A stretch of 64,000 nt of DNA from positions 1 through 64,000 of the forward strand of contig JANRLS010000079.1 of NCBI GenBank assembly GCA_033762315.1, read 5' to 3'. The position numbers and the translations under genes were made by a program. A model generated the notes under the pieces. It worked only from the letters and a program-made list of their open reading frames with translations, was not told the DNA's origin and did not search any database. Of the stretch, positions 42,077-50,285 are shown piece by piece (the stretch's first letter is position 1; each line of letters opens with the position of its first letter). The stretch is from CAYLLN01 sp033762315. Lineage in GTDB: Bacteria; Planctomycetota; Planctomycetia; Pirellulales; Pirellulaceae.

Positions 42077-43420
42077 TTACCAGGCAAAGGTGGCTCCGGC
42101 GTAGCCACCGTGCAGGAGCACGCTGCCGCTGGTGTCGTAGTCGCGAATCGTGGGCACATCGGAGAAGTCGGCGGCGAAGTTGTTGGCCGTAAGGGCAACA
42201 CCCGTCACGCCAACCACGCGATAACCCATCTGGAAGCTCCAGCAGCTGTTCATCTGGTAGCGCATCCCCAGATCAATCTGGCCAACGGTGGCGAGCGTGA
42301 CCTTGTTCTCGCTGATGTTGTAGTCGCCGACGCCGGGCAGGCCGTTGTGCGTGGCATAGCCGCTGGGGCCATACACGCTCTGCCGCATCGACGAGTCGTT
42401 GCCGTAGATGCCGACCTTGCCGACCCCATACAACGAGAACCGTTCCCCCATGCAGCGGTTGATGCCGCCACCCAATTGGAATCCGAACAGGTTGTTGGTG
42501 GTCTTCACGTCGTAGTGCAATTCGCCGGCGCTGCCGTCGATCACGGTGTCCACGTCGTCGGTGCAGAACATGAAGTTCTCGTTGAAGTTGAAGTAGCGGA
42601 ACCCGCCAATCCAACCAAAACCCCACGGCGAGCAGCCGCACGAGGCCGGCCCGCACCCCGCGGCGCCGCAGCCGAAAGGCCCGCCGCAGCCGCCAGTTCC
42701 GAGCAGATTCACTTCCACGCTGTTCACGGTGTAGCTCGACTCGATGTGGTGCAGTTCGGCATCTTCATAGAAAATGAAGGCGGTGCCGGTCTGGAAGCTA
42801 TCGCCATAGTCGAGGTTCTGGAACTCAAGGCTGGGCGACGGATCCAAGGCGCCGAGGGCATCGGCACCGTAGAAATTCGCGTGCTGGGTGCCGGGAAACA
42901 GGCCCCAGTACACCACTTCCAGGGCGTTTGCGCCGCCGTTGAAGCAATAGCCCATGCCGATTTCAAAGCCCCCTCCCCATTTGCCTTGCACGTCGCTGGT
43001 GTTCAGCACGGTCGAGGGATCGGTGTCGATGCTGGTGGGAACATTCGGCACGCTGGCCCGCCCCATGATCAGGCCGTTGGCATAGATATACTTGCAGTTG
43101 CAGCAGGTTTCGCAGGGAACCGCGCCGCCGCAGCTATCGTAGCCCCCCTTCATCGCGCTCTGATATTCGGGGCTGATGATCGACTGGTCGCTGGGGCTGG
43201 GCTCTTCGCCGCCGGGAGCGACCGGCTGGGTCGGGTCGTTGTACCAGCTCGACGTGCCGGTCGAGCGGGCCGCCGTTTGCGCAACGGGGTATTGCGCAGC
43301 GGGGGCGACGGGAGGCAGGGGCAACAGAGACGGCACGCCCGCATCCTGGGCGCGCCCGACGCCGGTCAGGGCCGCCAGGCCCAGCACCGCCGCCACGCTT
43401 CTTGCGTAATAGGACCGCAT
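42077..43420 (-). CDS. BBP7-type outer membrane beta-barrel protein
   Basis: This 447-residue exported protein has a signal peptide (MRSYYARSVAAVLGLAALTG, cleaved near GRAQ). A Pro/Ala-rich stretch follows, then a Cys-rich segment (SCGGAVPCETCCNCKYIYANG), and a domain with alternating amphipathic strands (about 130-447; VLLHGGYAGATFAW at the C-terminus, ending in an aromatic residue as in barrel proteins). The sequence resembles the BBP7 family of planctomycetes. A second Cys cluster (GCGGPFGCGAAGCGPASCGC) suggests disulfides. AAGGAG lies eight bases upstream of ATG 43420. A strong terminator follows the gene. Confidence 0.85.
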   Translation of the reverse strand: MRSYYARSVAAVLGLAALTGVGRAQDAGVPSLLPLPPVAPAAQYPVAQTAARSTGTSSWYNDPTQPVAPGGEEPSPSDQSIISPEYQSAMKGGYDSCGGAVPCETCCNCKYIYANGLIMGRASVPNVPTSIDTDPSTVLNTSDVQGKWGGGFEIGMGYCFNGGANALEVVYWGLFPGTQHANFYGADALGALDPSPSLEFQNLDYGDSFQTGTAFIFYEDAELHHIESSYTVNSVEVNLLGTGGCGGPFGCGAAGCGPASCGCSPWGFGWIGGFRYFNFNENFMFCTDDVDTVIDGSAGELHYDVKTTNNLFGFQLGGGINRCMGERFSLYGVGKVGIYGNDSSMRQSVYGPSGYATHNGLPGVGDYNISENKVTLATVGQIDLGMRYQMNSCWSFQMGYRVVGVTGVALTANNFAADFSDVPTIRDYDTSGSVLLHGGYAGATFAW

Positions 43421-44057
43421 CGCACACTCCTTACAGGTTCGATCCATCGAATTCGCGGCAGGTCGTCCGTCAACGTGCCGAGGATGGGCTCTGATTCAAC
43501 CGTGGGCGGGAACTTCGTGTTCCCTGGGGTGGGCGTCCATTCCGCAAGGCCGCATCCGCGCGGCCGACACTAAAATGCTCCGTGGCAAGTGTCTGGAATG
43601 GTCCATCGGGCAATTCCCGGGCGCGGATCGCTTGCATTTCGCCCCCCGCGACAACTTTTGGCTCGCGGCGGGCAACACCTTCCGCACCCCCGCGCCAGCC
43701 CCTTTGGCCGGACATTCAGCCTGTGCCGAACGTGCCTCGCGGGGGGGCCAGGCGACGATAAGCCCCGCACGAGCGATACATTCGGCAGCCGGTCGCGCGG
43801 GTCGGCTGGCTGGGGGGCAGTTTGCCTTGTAGTTCGCGATTGGCAAGTTTCGCCGAAAAAATGCGGCCCGCAGAGCGGTGTCGAGGACTGCGGCTCGTGC
43901 CGGGAAGGGTGGCTATGTCGTTCGTAGTGGCGGGGGGCGCGCGATCGCGGGCTGGTCAACCGGCGGCGTGAATTTGTCTCCCGCGCAACAAACCGGGCCG
44001 GAGAGGTGGTTCCCCTCCGGCCCGCATGACGATTCGCCAAGCTCGGAACTTTGCGAC
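43421..44057. other. intergenic region upstream of the BBP7-type gene
   Basis: This 637 bp gap separates two minus-strand genes. It should contain the BBP7-type promoter, but I see no hexamer pair good enough to name. Open frames within it have no family resemblance. The distal end holds the terminator of the Gly-rich gene, annotated separately. Confidence 0.4.
43994..44024 (-). terminator. probable terminator of the Gly-rich secreted protein gene
   Basis: CGGGCCGGAG (43994-44003) pairs with CTCCGGCCCG (44015-44024), a ten-base-pair GC-rich stem. On the minus strand it is followed by a weak T-rich stretch (GTTTGTTG). It begins 34 bp after the stop of the minus-strand gene ending at 44058. 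The poor T run lowers confidence. Confidence 0.6.
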
Positions 44058-45059
44058 CTATCGGCTCACCGCGGTCGCCGGGGCGGCATTACCGGTCGGA
44101 GCGGGGGCGATCAGTTCCACCTTAACGCTCGTGGCGATCTGTCCGTCGGGCTTGACGATCACCAGTTCCGCCTTCGTCGGCTCGCCGATGCCCATCAAGG
44201 GAAGCGTCAGGTTCACCTGGTCCGGCTTCCATTCGTTCAGTTGGGTGCCTAGCGTCAGCTTTTCCATCACCAGCAGCACCTGGCCGGGCTTCTCTCCGAG
44301 GTCTTTGGCCTGCAAAGTCACGGTCGAGCCGACCGGAACTTGCAGCAGCTTCTCAGCCAGCTTGACCTCGGTCACCGCGGCCTGAGCCGCCGCCACCACC
44401 ACCGGCTGCTGGACGACAATCGGCTGGGTCTGATAAATCGGGTAGCAATTGCCGACGGGATAGCACGGATAGCTCGGATAGCAGCCGCCATAGTGCGGGC
44501 CGCAGCCGATGATGATCGGCGGGAACCAGCAGCCCCCCTTGCCGCCGTTGCCGTTCCCGTTGCCATTACCATTGCCGCCGCCAGGCTGCTGGCCGCCACC
44601 ACCGCCAGGTTGTTGACCGCCGCCGCCCCCCGGTTGCTGGCCGCCAATCGTGCCGGGATTGAAAATCGGAATGTTCGGTCCGGGCAGAAGGCCCCCCAGG
44701 CCCGGAATCTTCTGGATGTCCTTCGTCACAACCGCATCCTTCGTGTGCTGGCCGGCCACCCGGCCAACGATCGGGCTCGGATTCAATCCCCCCAGCCCCT
44801 GCAAAATCTGCGGCTTGAACTGGCCGATTTTCGGGCCGTTCGAGTTGCCGTTGTTGCCCGAGTTGCCGCTGTTGCCCAAGTTGCTCCCGAGTTTGATGTT
44901 GCCGGGGATCGTCCGGGTGGACGGCGACCCCTGCGAGAAGATTTTGTTCCCGCCCCCCAGTTGAAAGCCCCGCTTGCCCTCGGCAAAAGCGGCGCTGACC
45001 ACGGTTCCCAAGGCGAGCGTGGCGACCACCGCCACGCAAGTTTGCCAGGTGCGTTTCAT
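44058..45059 (-). CDS. secreted Gly/Asn/Pro-rich protein of unknown function
   Basis: This 333-residue exported protein has a signal peptide (to about residue 26, VSAAFAEG). An Asn/Gly/Ser-rich region follows (LGSNLGNSGNSGNNGNSNG), then a tandem GQQPGGGG repeat (about 140-170) and a Cys/Tyr/Pro-rich block (CYPSYPCYPVGNCYPIY). The C-terminal third (about 235-325) is an ordered, beta-rich domain (GSTVTLQAKDLGEKPGQVLLVM), reminiscent of IPT/TIG Ig-like folds. It is likely a surface or cell-wall-associated protein. GAAAGGGG precedes the ATG. A terminator-like hairpin follows the stop. Confidence 0.8.
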   Translation of the reverse strand: MKRTWQTCVAVVATLALGTVVSAAFAEGKRGFQLGGGNKIFSQGSPSTRTIPGNIKLGSNLGNSGNSGNNGNSNGPKIGQFKPQILQGLGGLNPSPIVGRVAGQHTKDAVVTKDIQKIPGLGGLLPGPNIPIFNPGTIGGQQPGGGGGQQPGGGGGQQPGGGNGNGNGNGNGGKGGCWFPPIIIGCGPHYGGCYPSYPCYPVGNCYPIYQTQPIVVQQPVVVAAAQAAVTEVKLAEKLLQVPVGSTVTLQAKDLGEKPGQVLLVMEKLTLGTQLNEWKPDQVNLTLPLMGIGEPTKAELVIVKPDGQIATSVKVELIAPAPTGNAAPATAVSR

Positions 45060-45147
45060 CGTAAACCCCTTTCCAATAAGAATTTATGACTGCGAATCGG
45101 CGAGCAATCGCTCGCCCACTATTCAGCGAGGCGCGGCGGCGGGGAGA

Positions 45148-45942
45148 ATGTTACCGGCGTTTTCGAGAATTTCCGTTCACCAGGCAGCGGGAGTGGCGCA
45201 CGTGGGGGTTTGGACCGAAGAATTGGTGGGAGGGCATCCGTGCGACCTCTTTCTCCCCAGCCGCCGCAGCCCGCACGGGTATGTCGCGCTCTATCTGCAC
45301 GGCGTCCACCTGAACCGCCTGCACGATAAGGGCCCCTTTATCGAGCAATTCGAGCGGCACGGCCTGGCGGTTGTTTGCCCGCACACGCAGCGCAGCTGGT
45401 GGACCGATAAAATCTGCGAAGAATTCGACCGCACCATCTCGGCCGAAAAGCATCTGTTAAAAAACGTGCTGCCGTTCATCGAGCAGCGACTCGGCGCCAA
45501 GCCGCCGCGGATCGGCCTCTTGGGAACCAGCATGGGAGGCCAAGGAGCCTTGCGACTGGCCTATAAACACCCGAATGTGTTCCCCGTTGTCGCGGCCATT
45601 TCGCCGGCCATCGATTTCCATAAGCGCTACAACGAAGGGGACGAGACGATTCCGCAGATGTATCCCGATCCCGAAGCGGCCCGACAAGACACGGCCCTGT
45701 TGCACATTCACCCGCTGAATTGGCCGCGGAACCAGTTTTTTTGCTGCGACCCGACCGATTACCGCTGGCACGAAAGTGCCGACCGCCTGCGGATGAAACT
45801 CTGGTCGCTCGGCGTCCCTCACGAATGCGACCTTGCAACCACCGGCGGCGGCCACGGCTTCGAGTATTACAACCGCATGGCCGAACGGGCCGTGGGATAC
45901 CTGGCGGAAAAACTGGATGAAGAGCGGAGGAGGATTGGGTAG
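45148..45942 (+). CDS. alpha/beta hydrolase (esterase-like)
   Basis: This 264-residue protein has the alpha/beta hydrolase fold. The nucleophile elbow is GTSMGGQGA (Ser in GxSxG), the catalytic His lies in TTGGGHGFEYY, and an early strand with oxyanion-hole residues reads VALYLHGVHLN. It resembles the esterase D/S-formylglutathione hydrolase-like group; the substrate is not known. No signal peptide is evident. I chose ATG 45148 because GGGGAGA directly precedes it; an upstream start would overlap the divergent Gly-rich gene. It converges with the Ldh-family gene across a 674 bp non-coding gap. Confidence 0.85.
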   Translation: MLPAFSRISVHQAAGVAHVGVWTEELVGGHPCDLFLPSRRSPHGYVALYLHGVHLNRLHDKGPFIEQFERHGLAVVCPHTQRSWWTDKICEEFDRTISAEKHLLKNVLPFIEQRLGAKPPRIGLLGTSMGGQGALRLAYKHPNVFPVVAAISPAIDFHKRYNEGDETIPQMYPDPEAARQDTALLHIHPLNWPRNQFFCCDPTDYRWHESADRLRMKLWSLGVPHECDLATTGGGHGFEYYNRMAERAVGYLAEKLDEERRRIG

Positions 45943-46616
45943 CGGCTAGTCGGAGGGACGGGTGCTCGTTTCGGCGGCGCACAGCCGCCCCAATTTCTTG
46001 ACCAGACTAGTCACGGGTGGGAAAAAGTTTGGCGCGACTTAGGGCGAGAGGGAGTGGCGTAAGTGGTTGCGGGACAAGAGGCTACGCCGCGGGGCCGCGA
46101 CGTAAGTGGTCGAGGCCGCGGAAATCCGCGCGCAAGATCCTTGACGTGTGCATGTTTTTTACAGAGGATAAGACAACTTCTGTTCACATTCTGGAGGTCC
46201 CTGGCGGAGTGCCGCGCCGTGTTCCTATCAGCGAGCGAGAAGTTTCGCGCGACCGCTGCCGGGGGTTCGACCATACCGAGAACCACTCTTACGGGTGATA
46301 AAACTACCAGGTTTCCAGAAACCCCCCTAGGTGGCCCAAATGGAAACCAGTTCGCCGACTTTGGCCCCTTGGGAGGGGATTCCGACTCTGGCCAAAGCCT
46401 CGCTGCAAACCTTTGCCATTGCAGCAGTTAGGGCGAAAGAGCGGCTCGCGTTCGCTCGTCAGATCGACCAGCCACCGCGAGCGCAGGTTTCCAGGCAGGC
46501 CACTTTCGTGGAAACCAACGGTAACTCGTTGTCCGACAACAGGTTAACAGCGTTTTTCTTGCCAAGCCGGCAAACGTCCGTGGAAACCAGAACGGGCGGC
46601 GATTGCCATTCGCGGC
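45943..46616. other. 674-bp gap between convergent genes with TTTCCA/TGGAAA module
   Basis: Both flanking genes end toward this gap, so no promoter for either is needed here, yet it is unusually long. No gene is seen. The right half holds copy B of the repeat module. A TTGACG (46141-46146) followed 20 bp later by GATAAG could be a weak plus-strand promoter reading into the module, which would fit an independent small RNA. Confidence 0.5.
46305..46588. repeat. TTTCCA/TGGAAA inverted-repeat module, copy B
   Basis: The 22 bases 46305-46326 are identical to 12952-12973 in copy A. They are again followed by GTGGCCC, three bases and TGGAAAC. Further on, GGTTTCCA and TGGAAACC face each other across 18 bases (about 46486-46518), and a single CGTGGAAACC lies near 46579. 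Order and orientation match copy A, but overall spacing differs (about 284 against 203 bp). Confidence 0.65.
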
Positions 46617-47687
46617 TCATGAGCTGGCGCGACACGCCGCGAGCAGCTGTGCGGGAACGGCCAGCGATTGGGCACAGTCCGCGAGCTCGCGCCAGGTGTT
46701 GTCGTCGAGCTCGATGCCACGGGCACCGCGCTCAGCGCGGTGGCGGCGCTCGACATCGCCGGGGACGAGAATCTCGGCCGTGGGGTTGGCTTTCTCCGCG
46801 CTTTTGACGAAATCGAGAAAGCGCCGCACGTCGTCCAGAAAATGATCTCCCACCTGAAACACGCACGGATCGAGCAGGATCGAGAGCATCCCCTGCTCCA
46901 GCCGGGTTTTGCCGGGGGCCGAGCAGCCGCCGCCGGTGAGCGCGCCGGCCAGAATTTCGGCGACGATTCCGAGGCCATATCCCTTGTGCCCGCCAAACGG
47001 CAAAATCGCGCCGGGAGGATCGGCATAGAAAACTCGCGGATCGCGGGTCGGGTTGCCCGCCGCGTCGATGATGCACCCCTCCGGCACGGAGACTCCCTTG
47101 TTGAACGCCACCTTCAGCTTTCCTTCGGCCACCGACGCGGTCGAAATGTCGTAGATAATCGGTTCGCCACCGGCAACCGGAATGCCCGCCGCCACCGGAT
47201 TGGCCGACAATCGCCGACTAATGCCGCCGACCGGAGCGACGAGCAGCCCCAGGCCGCTGGTGTTCACGAAGTGCAGCGAAACCAGCCCCGCGGCGACCGC
47301 CATTTCGGCCCAATGGCCAACGCGGCCGACATGCCCGCTATTGCGCAGCGATACGACCGCCACCCCGCCACGGCTGGCCTTTGCGATGCCGAGTTGAATT
47401 GCCTGCTGGGCGATGGATTGCCCCAGACCAAGTTGCCCATCGACGACGGCGAGGGTGTCGTTTTCAAAGAGCACCTTCAGTCGCTGGTTGGCCAGCACCT
47501 TCCCCTCGGCGAGCCAGCGGACATAGGTCGGCGCGCGAATGACGCCGTGCGAATCGTGCCCGGTCAGGTTGGCCTGCACCAAATGGTCGGCCACGACTTG
47601 CGCCTCGTCGGCAGCGCAGCCCGCGGCGGCGAAAATCGCGGTCGTCAGGTTTTGCAGCGGCTGCGGCGGCGCGCGAAAGAAGGACAT
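46617..47687 (-). CDS. Ldh family (malate/L-lactate/ureidoglycolate) NAD(P)-dependent dehydrogenase
   Basis: This 356-residue protein belongs to the type-2 malate/L-lactate dehydrogenase family. The conserved HDSHGVIRAP carries the substrate-site His, GVAVVSLRNSGHVGRVGHW the second conserved His, and FGGHKGYGLGIVAEILAGAL the C-terminal signature. It reduces or oxidises 2-hydroxy acids or ureidoglycolate; the true substrate is open. I chose ATG 47687 (MSFFRAPPQPLQ), as the longer frame runs into palindromic repeats. It lies downstream of a DUF1501 gene on the same strand. Confidence 0.92.
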   Translation of the reverse strand: MSFFRAPPQPLQNLTTAIFAAAGCAADEAQVVADHLVQANLTGHDSHGVIRAPTYVRWLAEGKVLANQRLKVLFENDTLAVVDGQLGLGQSIAQQAIQLGIAKASRGGVAVVSLRNSGHVGRVGHWAEMAVAAGLVSLHFVNTSGLGLLVAPVGGISRRLSANPVAAGIPVAGGEPIIYDISTASVAEGKLKVAFNKGVSVPEGCIIDAAGNPTRDPRVFYADPPGAILPFGGHKGYGLGIVAEILAGALTGGGCSAPGKTRLEQGMLSILLDPCVFQVGDHFLDDVRRFLDFVKSAEKANPTAEILVPGDVERRHRAERGARGIELDDNTWRELADCAQSLAVPAQLLAACRASS

Positions 47688-47781
47688 GACGAAATCCAAG
47701 AGCGGGACGGAACCGCGGGACGGATTGCGAAGTATCTTGCCGCGCGAAGTGCATTGGGTCGATAGCCGAATGCCGCAGACC

Positions 47782-47871
47782 CTCACCCCGTCCCTCTCCC
47801 CGAGGGAGAGGGAGAAGATGCGGCAAACGCTCACCCCGGCCCTCTCCCCGAGGGAGAGGGAGAGGGAGAAG
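47782..47871. repeat. tandem CTCACCCC...GAGGGAGAGGG hairpin repeats
   Basis: Two copies of a unit beginning CTCACCCCG(T/G)CCCTCTCC and continuing CCGAGGGAGAGGGAGAAG lie at 47782-47817 and 47830-47871; the second carries one extra GAGGGA step. Each contains a self-complementary core, CCCTCTCCCCGAGGGAGAGGG (split as CCCTCTCC and GGAGAGGG). They sit just beyond the stop of the minus-strand DUF1501 gene and may terminate its transcript. This type of word is common as a dispersed repeat in bacterial genomes. Confidence 0.7.
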
Positions 47872-47879
47872 AACGGGGA

Positions 47880-49175
47880 TTACACCAACTCGGAGATGGC
47901 CCGGCCCTTCTCGAGCATGAAGATGGGGCGACCGGCGGTGCTTTGGAATTGCACTTTCGGGTCGATGCCGAGGACGTGAAAGATCGTCGCCATGAGGTCT
48001 TGCGGGCCGATGGGCTGGCTGGCGGGAACATCGACCTTCGGGGCCGATTCGCCGATGACCTGCCCCATTTTGAGGCCACCGCCAGCGAGGGCGAGCGTGC
48101 TGAGAGGTGCCCAGTGATCGCGGCCGGCATTTTTGTTGACGCGCGGCGTGCGGCCGAATTCGCCGCTGATGACGAGCAGAATTCGCTGGTCGAGCCCGCG
48201 CTCGTGGATGTCTTCGACGAACGCCGAGACCGCCTGATCGAGTTGCGGGCTGCGCTGGGTCATGCTCCGTTCGATGTTGCCGTGCATGTCCCAGCCGCCG
48301 TAGGAGATCGTCACGAAGCCGCAGCCCGCTTCGCACAGGCGGCGGGCGGTCAGCAGTTGAGCGCCGAGCCCTTCGCCATAGCGCTTGATCGTCTGGCTGC
48401 TTTCCTGGCGATAGTCGAAGGCTTGGGCCGAACTTCCCAGCACGAGGTTGAACGCTTGCTGCTCGAATTTTTTAACGCCGGCATTGTCGAGGACTCGCTT
48501 TTGGGCATCGAGCCCTTCGAGCAGATTGCGGCGGTCGGCGAGGCGTTCTTCGGGGAGCGAGAGCTCCATGCTCTTGCGGGCCTGACCATCTTGATCGAAC
48601 GGGTTGTAGGCGTGGCCGAGAAACGCCGCCCCGCCCCCTTGGCGAATTTCTCCCATGCGGACATACGTCGGCATGCCGGTGACGGGGTGGCTCGCGCCGC
48701 GAACGCGGGCCAAAATCGAGCCGTGTCCCGGCCGGCTGGGGACGCCGCCGTTATCGACCATCCGGTTGTCGTAGCCGGTGTTGACATAGTGCGTGCCGCC
48801 GCCGTGGCCGCTGTTGGTATGGGCAAACGAGCGGACGAAGGCCATCTTGTCGGCGACGCTGGCGATTTTCGGCAGCGTGCCGCCGAGCGTGACGCCGGGG
48901 ATTTTCGTCGCCACTTCGCCCGTGGTGCTGCGATACTCGGACGGGGCGGTCATTTTCGGATCGAAGGTTTCGACGTGCGTCGGCCCCCCCGCCAGCCACA
49001 ACCACACCACTGCCGTATCCTTCACGAGGCTCCCCGCCTGAGCCGCGTTGGCCCGCGCCTCCAACAGGGCCGGCAAAGTCAACCCGCCGAGGCCGAGCGC
49101 GCCCACCTTCAGAAACTCGCGCCGCGTGGCACCGTCGCAATCACGAAATCGGCGATTGGAAACGACCTGGAACAT
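47880..49175 (-). CDS. DUF1501 domain protein, Tat-exported
   Basis: This is a 431-residue DUF1501 protein with a twin-arginine leader (ATRREFLKVGALGLGGLTLP) around residues 17-40. Family motifs are AVVWLWLAGGPTHVETFDPK, VISGEFGRTPRVNKNAGRDHW and the late block DLMATIFHVLGIDP. No cytochrome or DUF1553 gene accompanies it, unlike the 33-38 kb locus. ATG 49175 is chosen because it gives a standard leader. A promoter/palindrome lies 70-100 bp upstream, and palindromic repeats follow the stop. Confidence 0.94.
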   Translation of the reverse strand: MFQVVSNRRFRDCDGATRREFLKVGALGLGGLTLPALLEARANAAQAGSLVKDTAVVWLWLAGGPTHVETFDPKMTAPSEYRSTTGEVATKIPGVTLGGTLPKIASVADKMAFVRSFAHTNSGHGGGTHYVNTGYDNRMVDNGGVPSRPGHGSILARVRGASHPVTGMPTYVRMGEIRQGGGAAFLGHAYNPFDQDGQARKSMELSLPEERLADRRNLLEGLDAQKRVLDNAGVKKFEQQAFNLVLGSSAQAFDYRQESSQTIKRYGEGLGAQLLTARRLCEAGCGFVTISYGGWDMHGNIERSMTQRSPQLDQAVSAFVEDIHERGLDQRILLVISGEFGRTPRVNKNAGRDHWAPLSTLALAGGGLKMGQVIGESAPKVDVPASQPIGPQDLMATIFHVLGIDPKVQFQSTAGRPIFMLEKGRAISELV

Positions 49176-49244
49176 GGCTGGCTCCTGGCTGGCAAAAGGT
49201 GGTGGGGCGATCGGCGTCCCCCAGGGGGTATCGACCAATACCTG

Positions 49245-49276
49245 CTTGATACATCAAATATAGTTGATATGTCAAG
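49245..49276 (-). promoter_or_regulatory. promoter overlapping a palindromic operator upstream of DUF1501
   Basis: The two 13-base arms CTTGATACATCAA (49245-49257) and TTGATATGTCAAG (49264-49276) form an inverted repeat matching at 11 of 13 positions around a six-base AT centre. Read on the minus strand the same bases give a perfect TTGACA (49275-49270), 18 bp, then TATCAA (49251-49246). The palindrome therefore covers the likely promoter, as expected for a repressor site; the leader to ATG 49175 would be about 65 bases. Confidence 0.6.
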
Positions 49277-49313
49277 CTGCGCGGCGCGCGATTCTTGGCC
49301 CGCCAAGACGGCC

Positions 49314-50213
49314 CTACCGCAAGCCCTCGGCCGAGACCTCGACGCTGGCCGGCTGCACCGTGGAGCCGCCCAGCGGCGGAAGGTCGGCCAGGAATTGATC
49401 GAACGCGACCCGATATTCTTCGGGCTGCGGATCGTTGTGCTTGCCGCCCGAGACCGTGATCAGCTTCTTCGGACCGGGCGCGGCCTGATAGAGCGCGAGC
49501 CCTTGCTCATACGGAATCACCTCGTCCGCATCGCCGTGGCTCAAAAGCAGCGGCCCGCGATAGCTTTTGATCTTTTCGAGCGAGTTCATGCGGTGAGTCA
49601 TCAGCCAGCTCATCGGCAGATAGGGGAGATGATGCTGGGCGACATCCGGCAGCGAGGTGAACGTGCTGGCCAGCACCAGGCCTCGCGCGCCGTCCTGCGA
49701 AGCCAGATCGACCGCCACGCCCCCACCCAGCGACAGCCCCAAAAGCAGCACGTCGCTCTCGGCAATCCCTTCTTTCTCGGCCAGCCACTTGCGAGCCGCG
49801 CGGGCATCGAGCAGCACTCCCTGTTCGCTCGGCTTTCCTTCGCTTCGCCCATAGCCGCGATAGTCGAGCGCGAGAACCGCCAGGTTGTGGCGGCGATTCA
49901 AGATGCGGAGTGTCTCGGCCAGGATCGTGATGTTCCCCGCGTTCCCATGCAGAAACAGGGCGTGCGCCTTGGGCTCCGGATGCCGCACGTACCACCCATG
50001 CAGCTTGACTCCATCCGCGCTGGTGAAGTAGGCGTCGTTCACGAGCACGGTGGTCGGCTGCCAATCGCCAGTGGGATATTTCTGCGGCTGGAAGATGCTC
50101 TTCCGCTCGGAGCTAGCCAGGGGCGAATAGCTGCCGAGCATGGCGCAGCCGCTAGCATGGCAGAGCCACGAGGTGGCCAGCGCCAACAGCGCGAGTTGCG
50201 GGCAGCGGTTCAC
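49314..50213 (-). CDS. alpha/beta hydrolase lipoprotein (BEM46-like)
   Basis: This is a 299-residue exported lipoprotein. A signal peptide ends in the lipobox-like LCHASGC with Cys at about 23. The alpha/beta hydrolase domain has HGNAGNITI (oxyanion hole), LDYRGYGRSEG, the nucleophile elbow LGLSLGGGVA (Ser in GLSLGG), and a late Asp and His (SHGDADEVIP, SGGKHND). This order matches the BEM46/YhhN-type hydrolases. It is likely tethered to the membrane on the outside of the cytosol. The substrate is unknown. It is not obviously cotranscribed with the GGDEF gene upstream (72 bp gap). Confidence 0.9.
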   Translation of the reverse strand: MNRCPQLALLALATSWLCHASGCAMLGSYSPLASSERKSIFQPQKYPTGDWQPTTVLVNDAYFTSADGVKLHGWYVRHPEPKAHALFLHGNAGNITILAETLRILNRRHNLAVLALDYRGYGRSEGKPSEQGVLLDARAARKWLAEKEGIAESDVLLLGLSLGGGVAVDLASQDGARGLVLASTFTSLPDVAQHHLPYLPMSWLMTHRMNSLEKIKSYRGPLLLSHGDADEVIPYEQGLALYQAAPGPKKLITVSGGKHNDPQPEEYRVAFDQFLADLPPLGGSTVQPASVEVSAEGLR

Positions 50214-50285
50214 GATCGGGGCTTCCCCACGGGGCGACGATCCTTCGTTCGCGGGGGCGAAGAGTATCCGGCCGGCGACCGCGGG

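Noticed and set aside
46255..46280. tRNA T-loop-like GGTTCGACC near 46265
   Set aside because: No matching acceptor, D or anticodon stems could be drawn around it.
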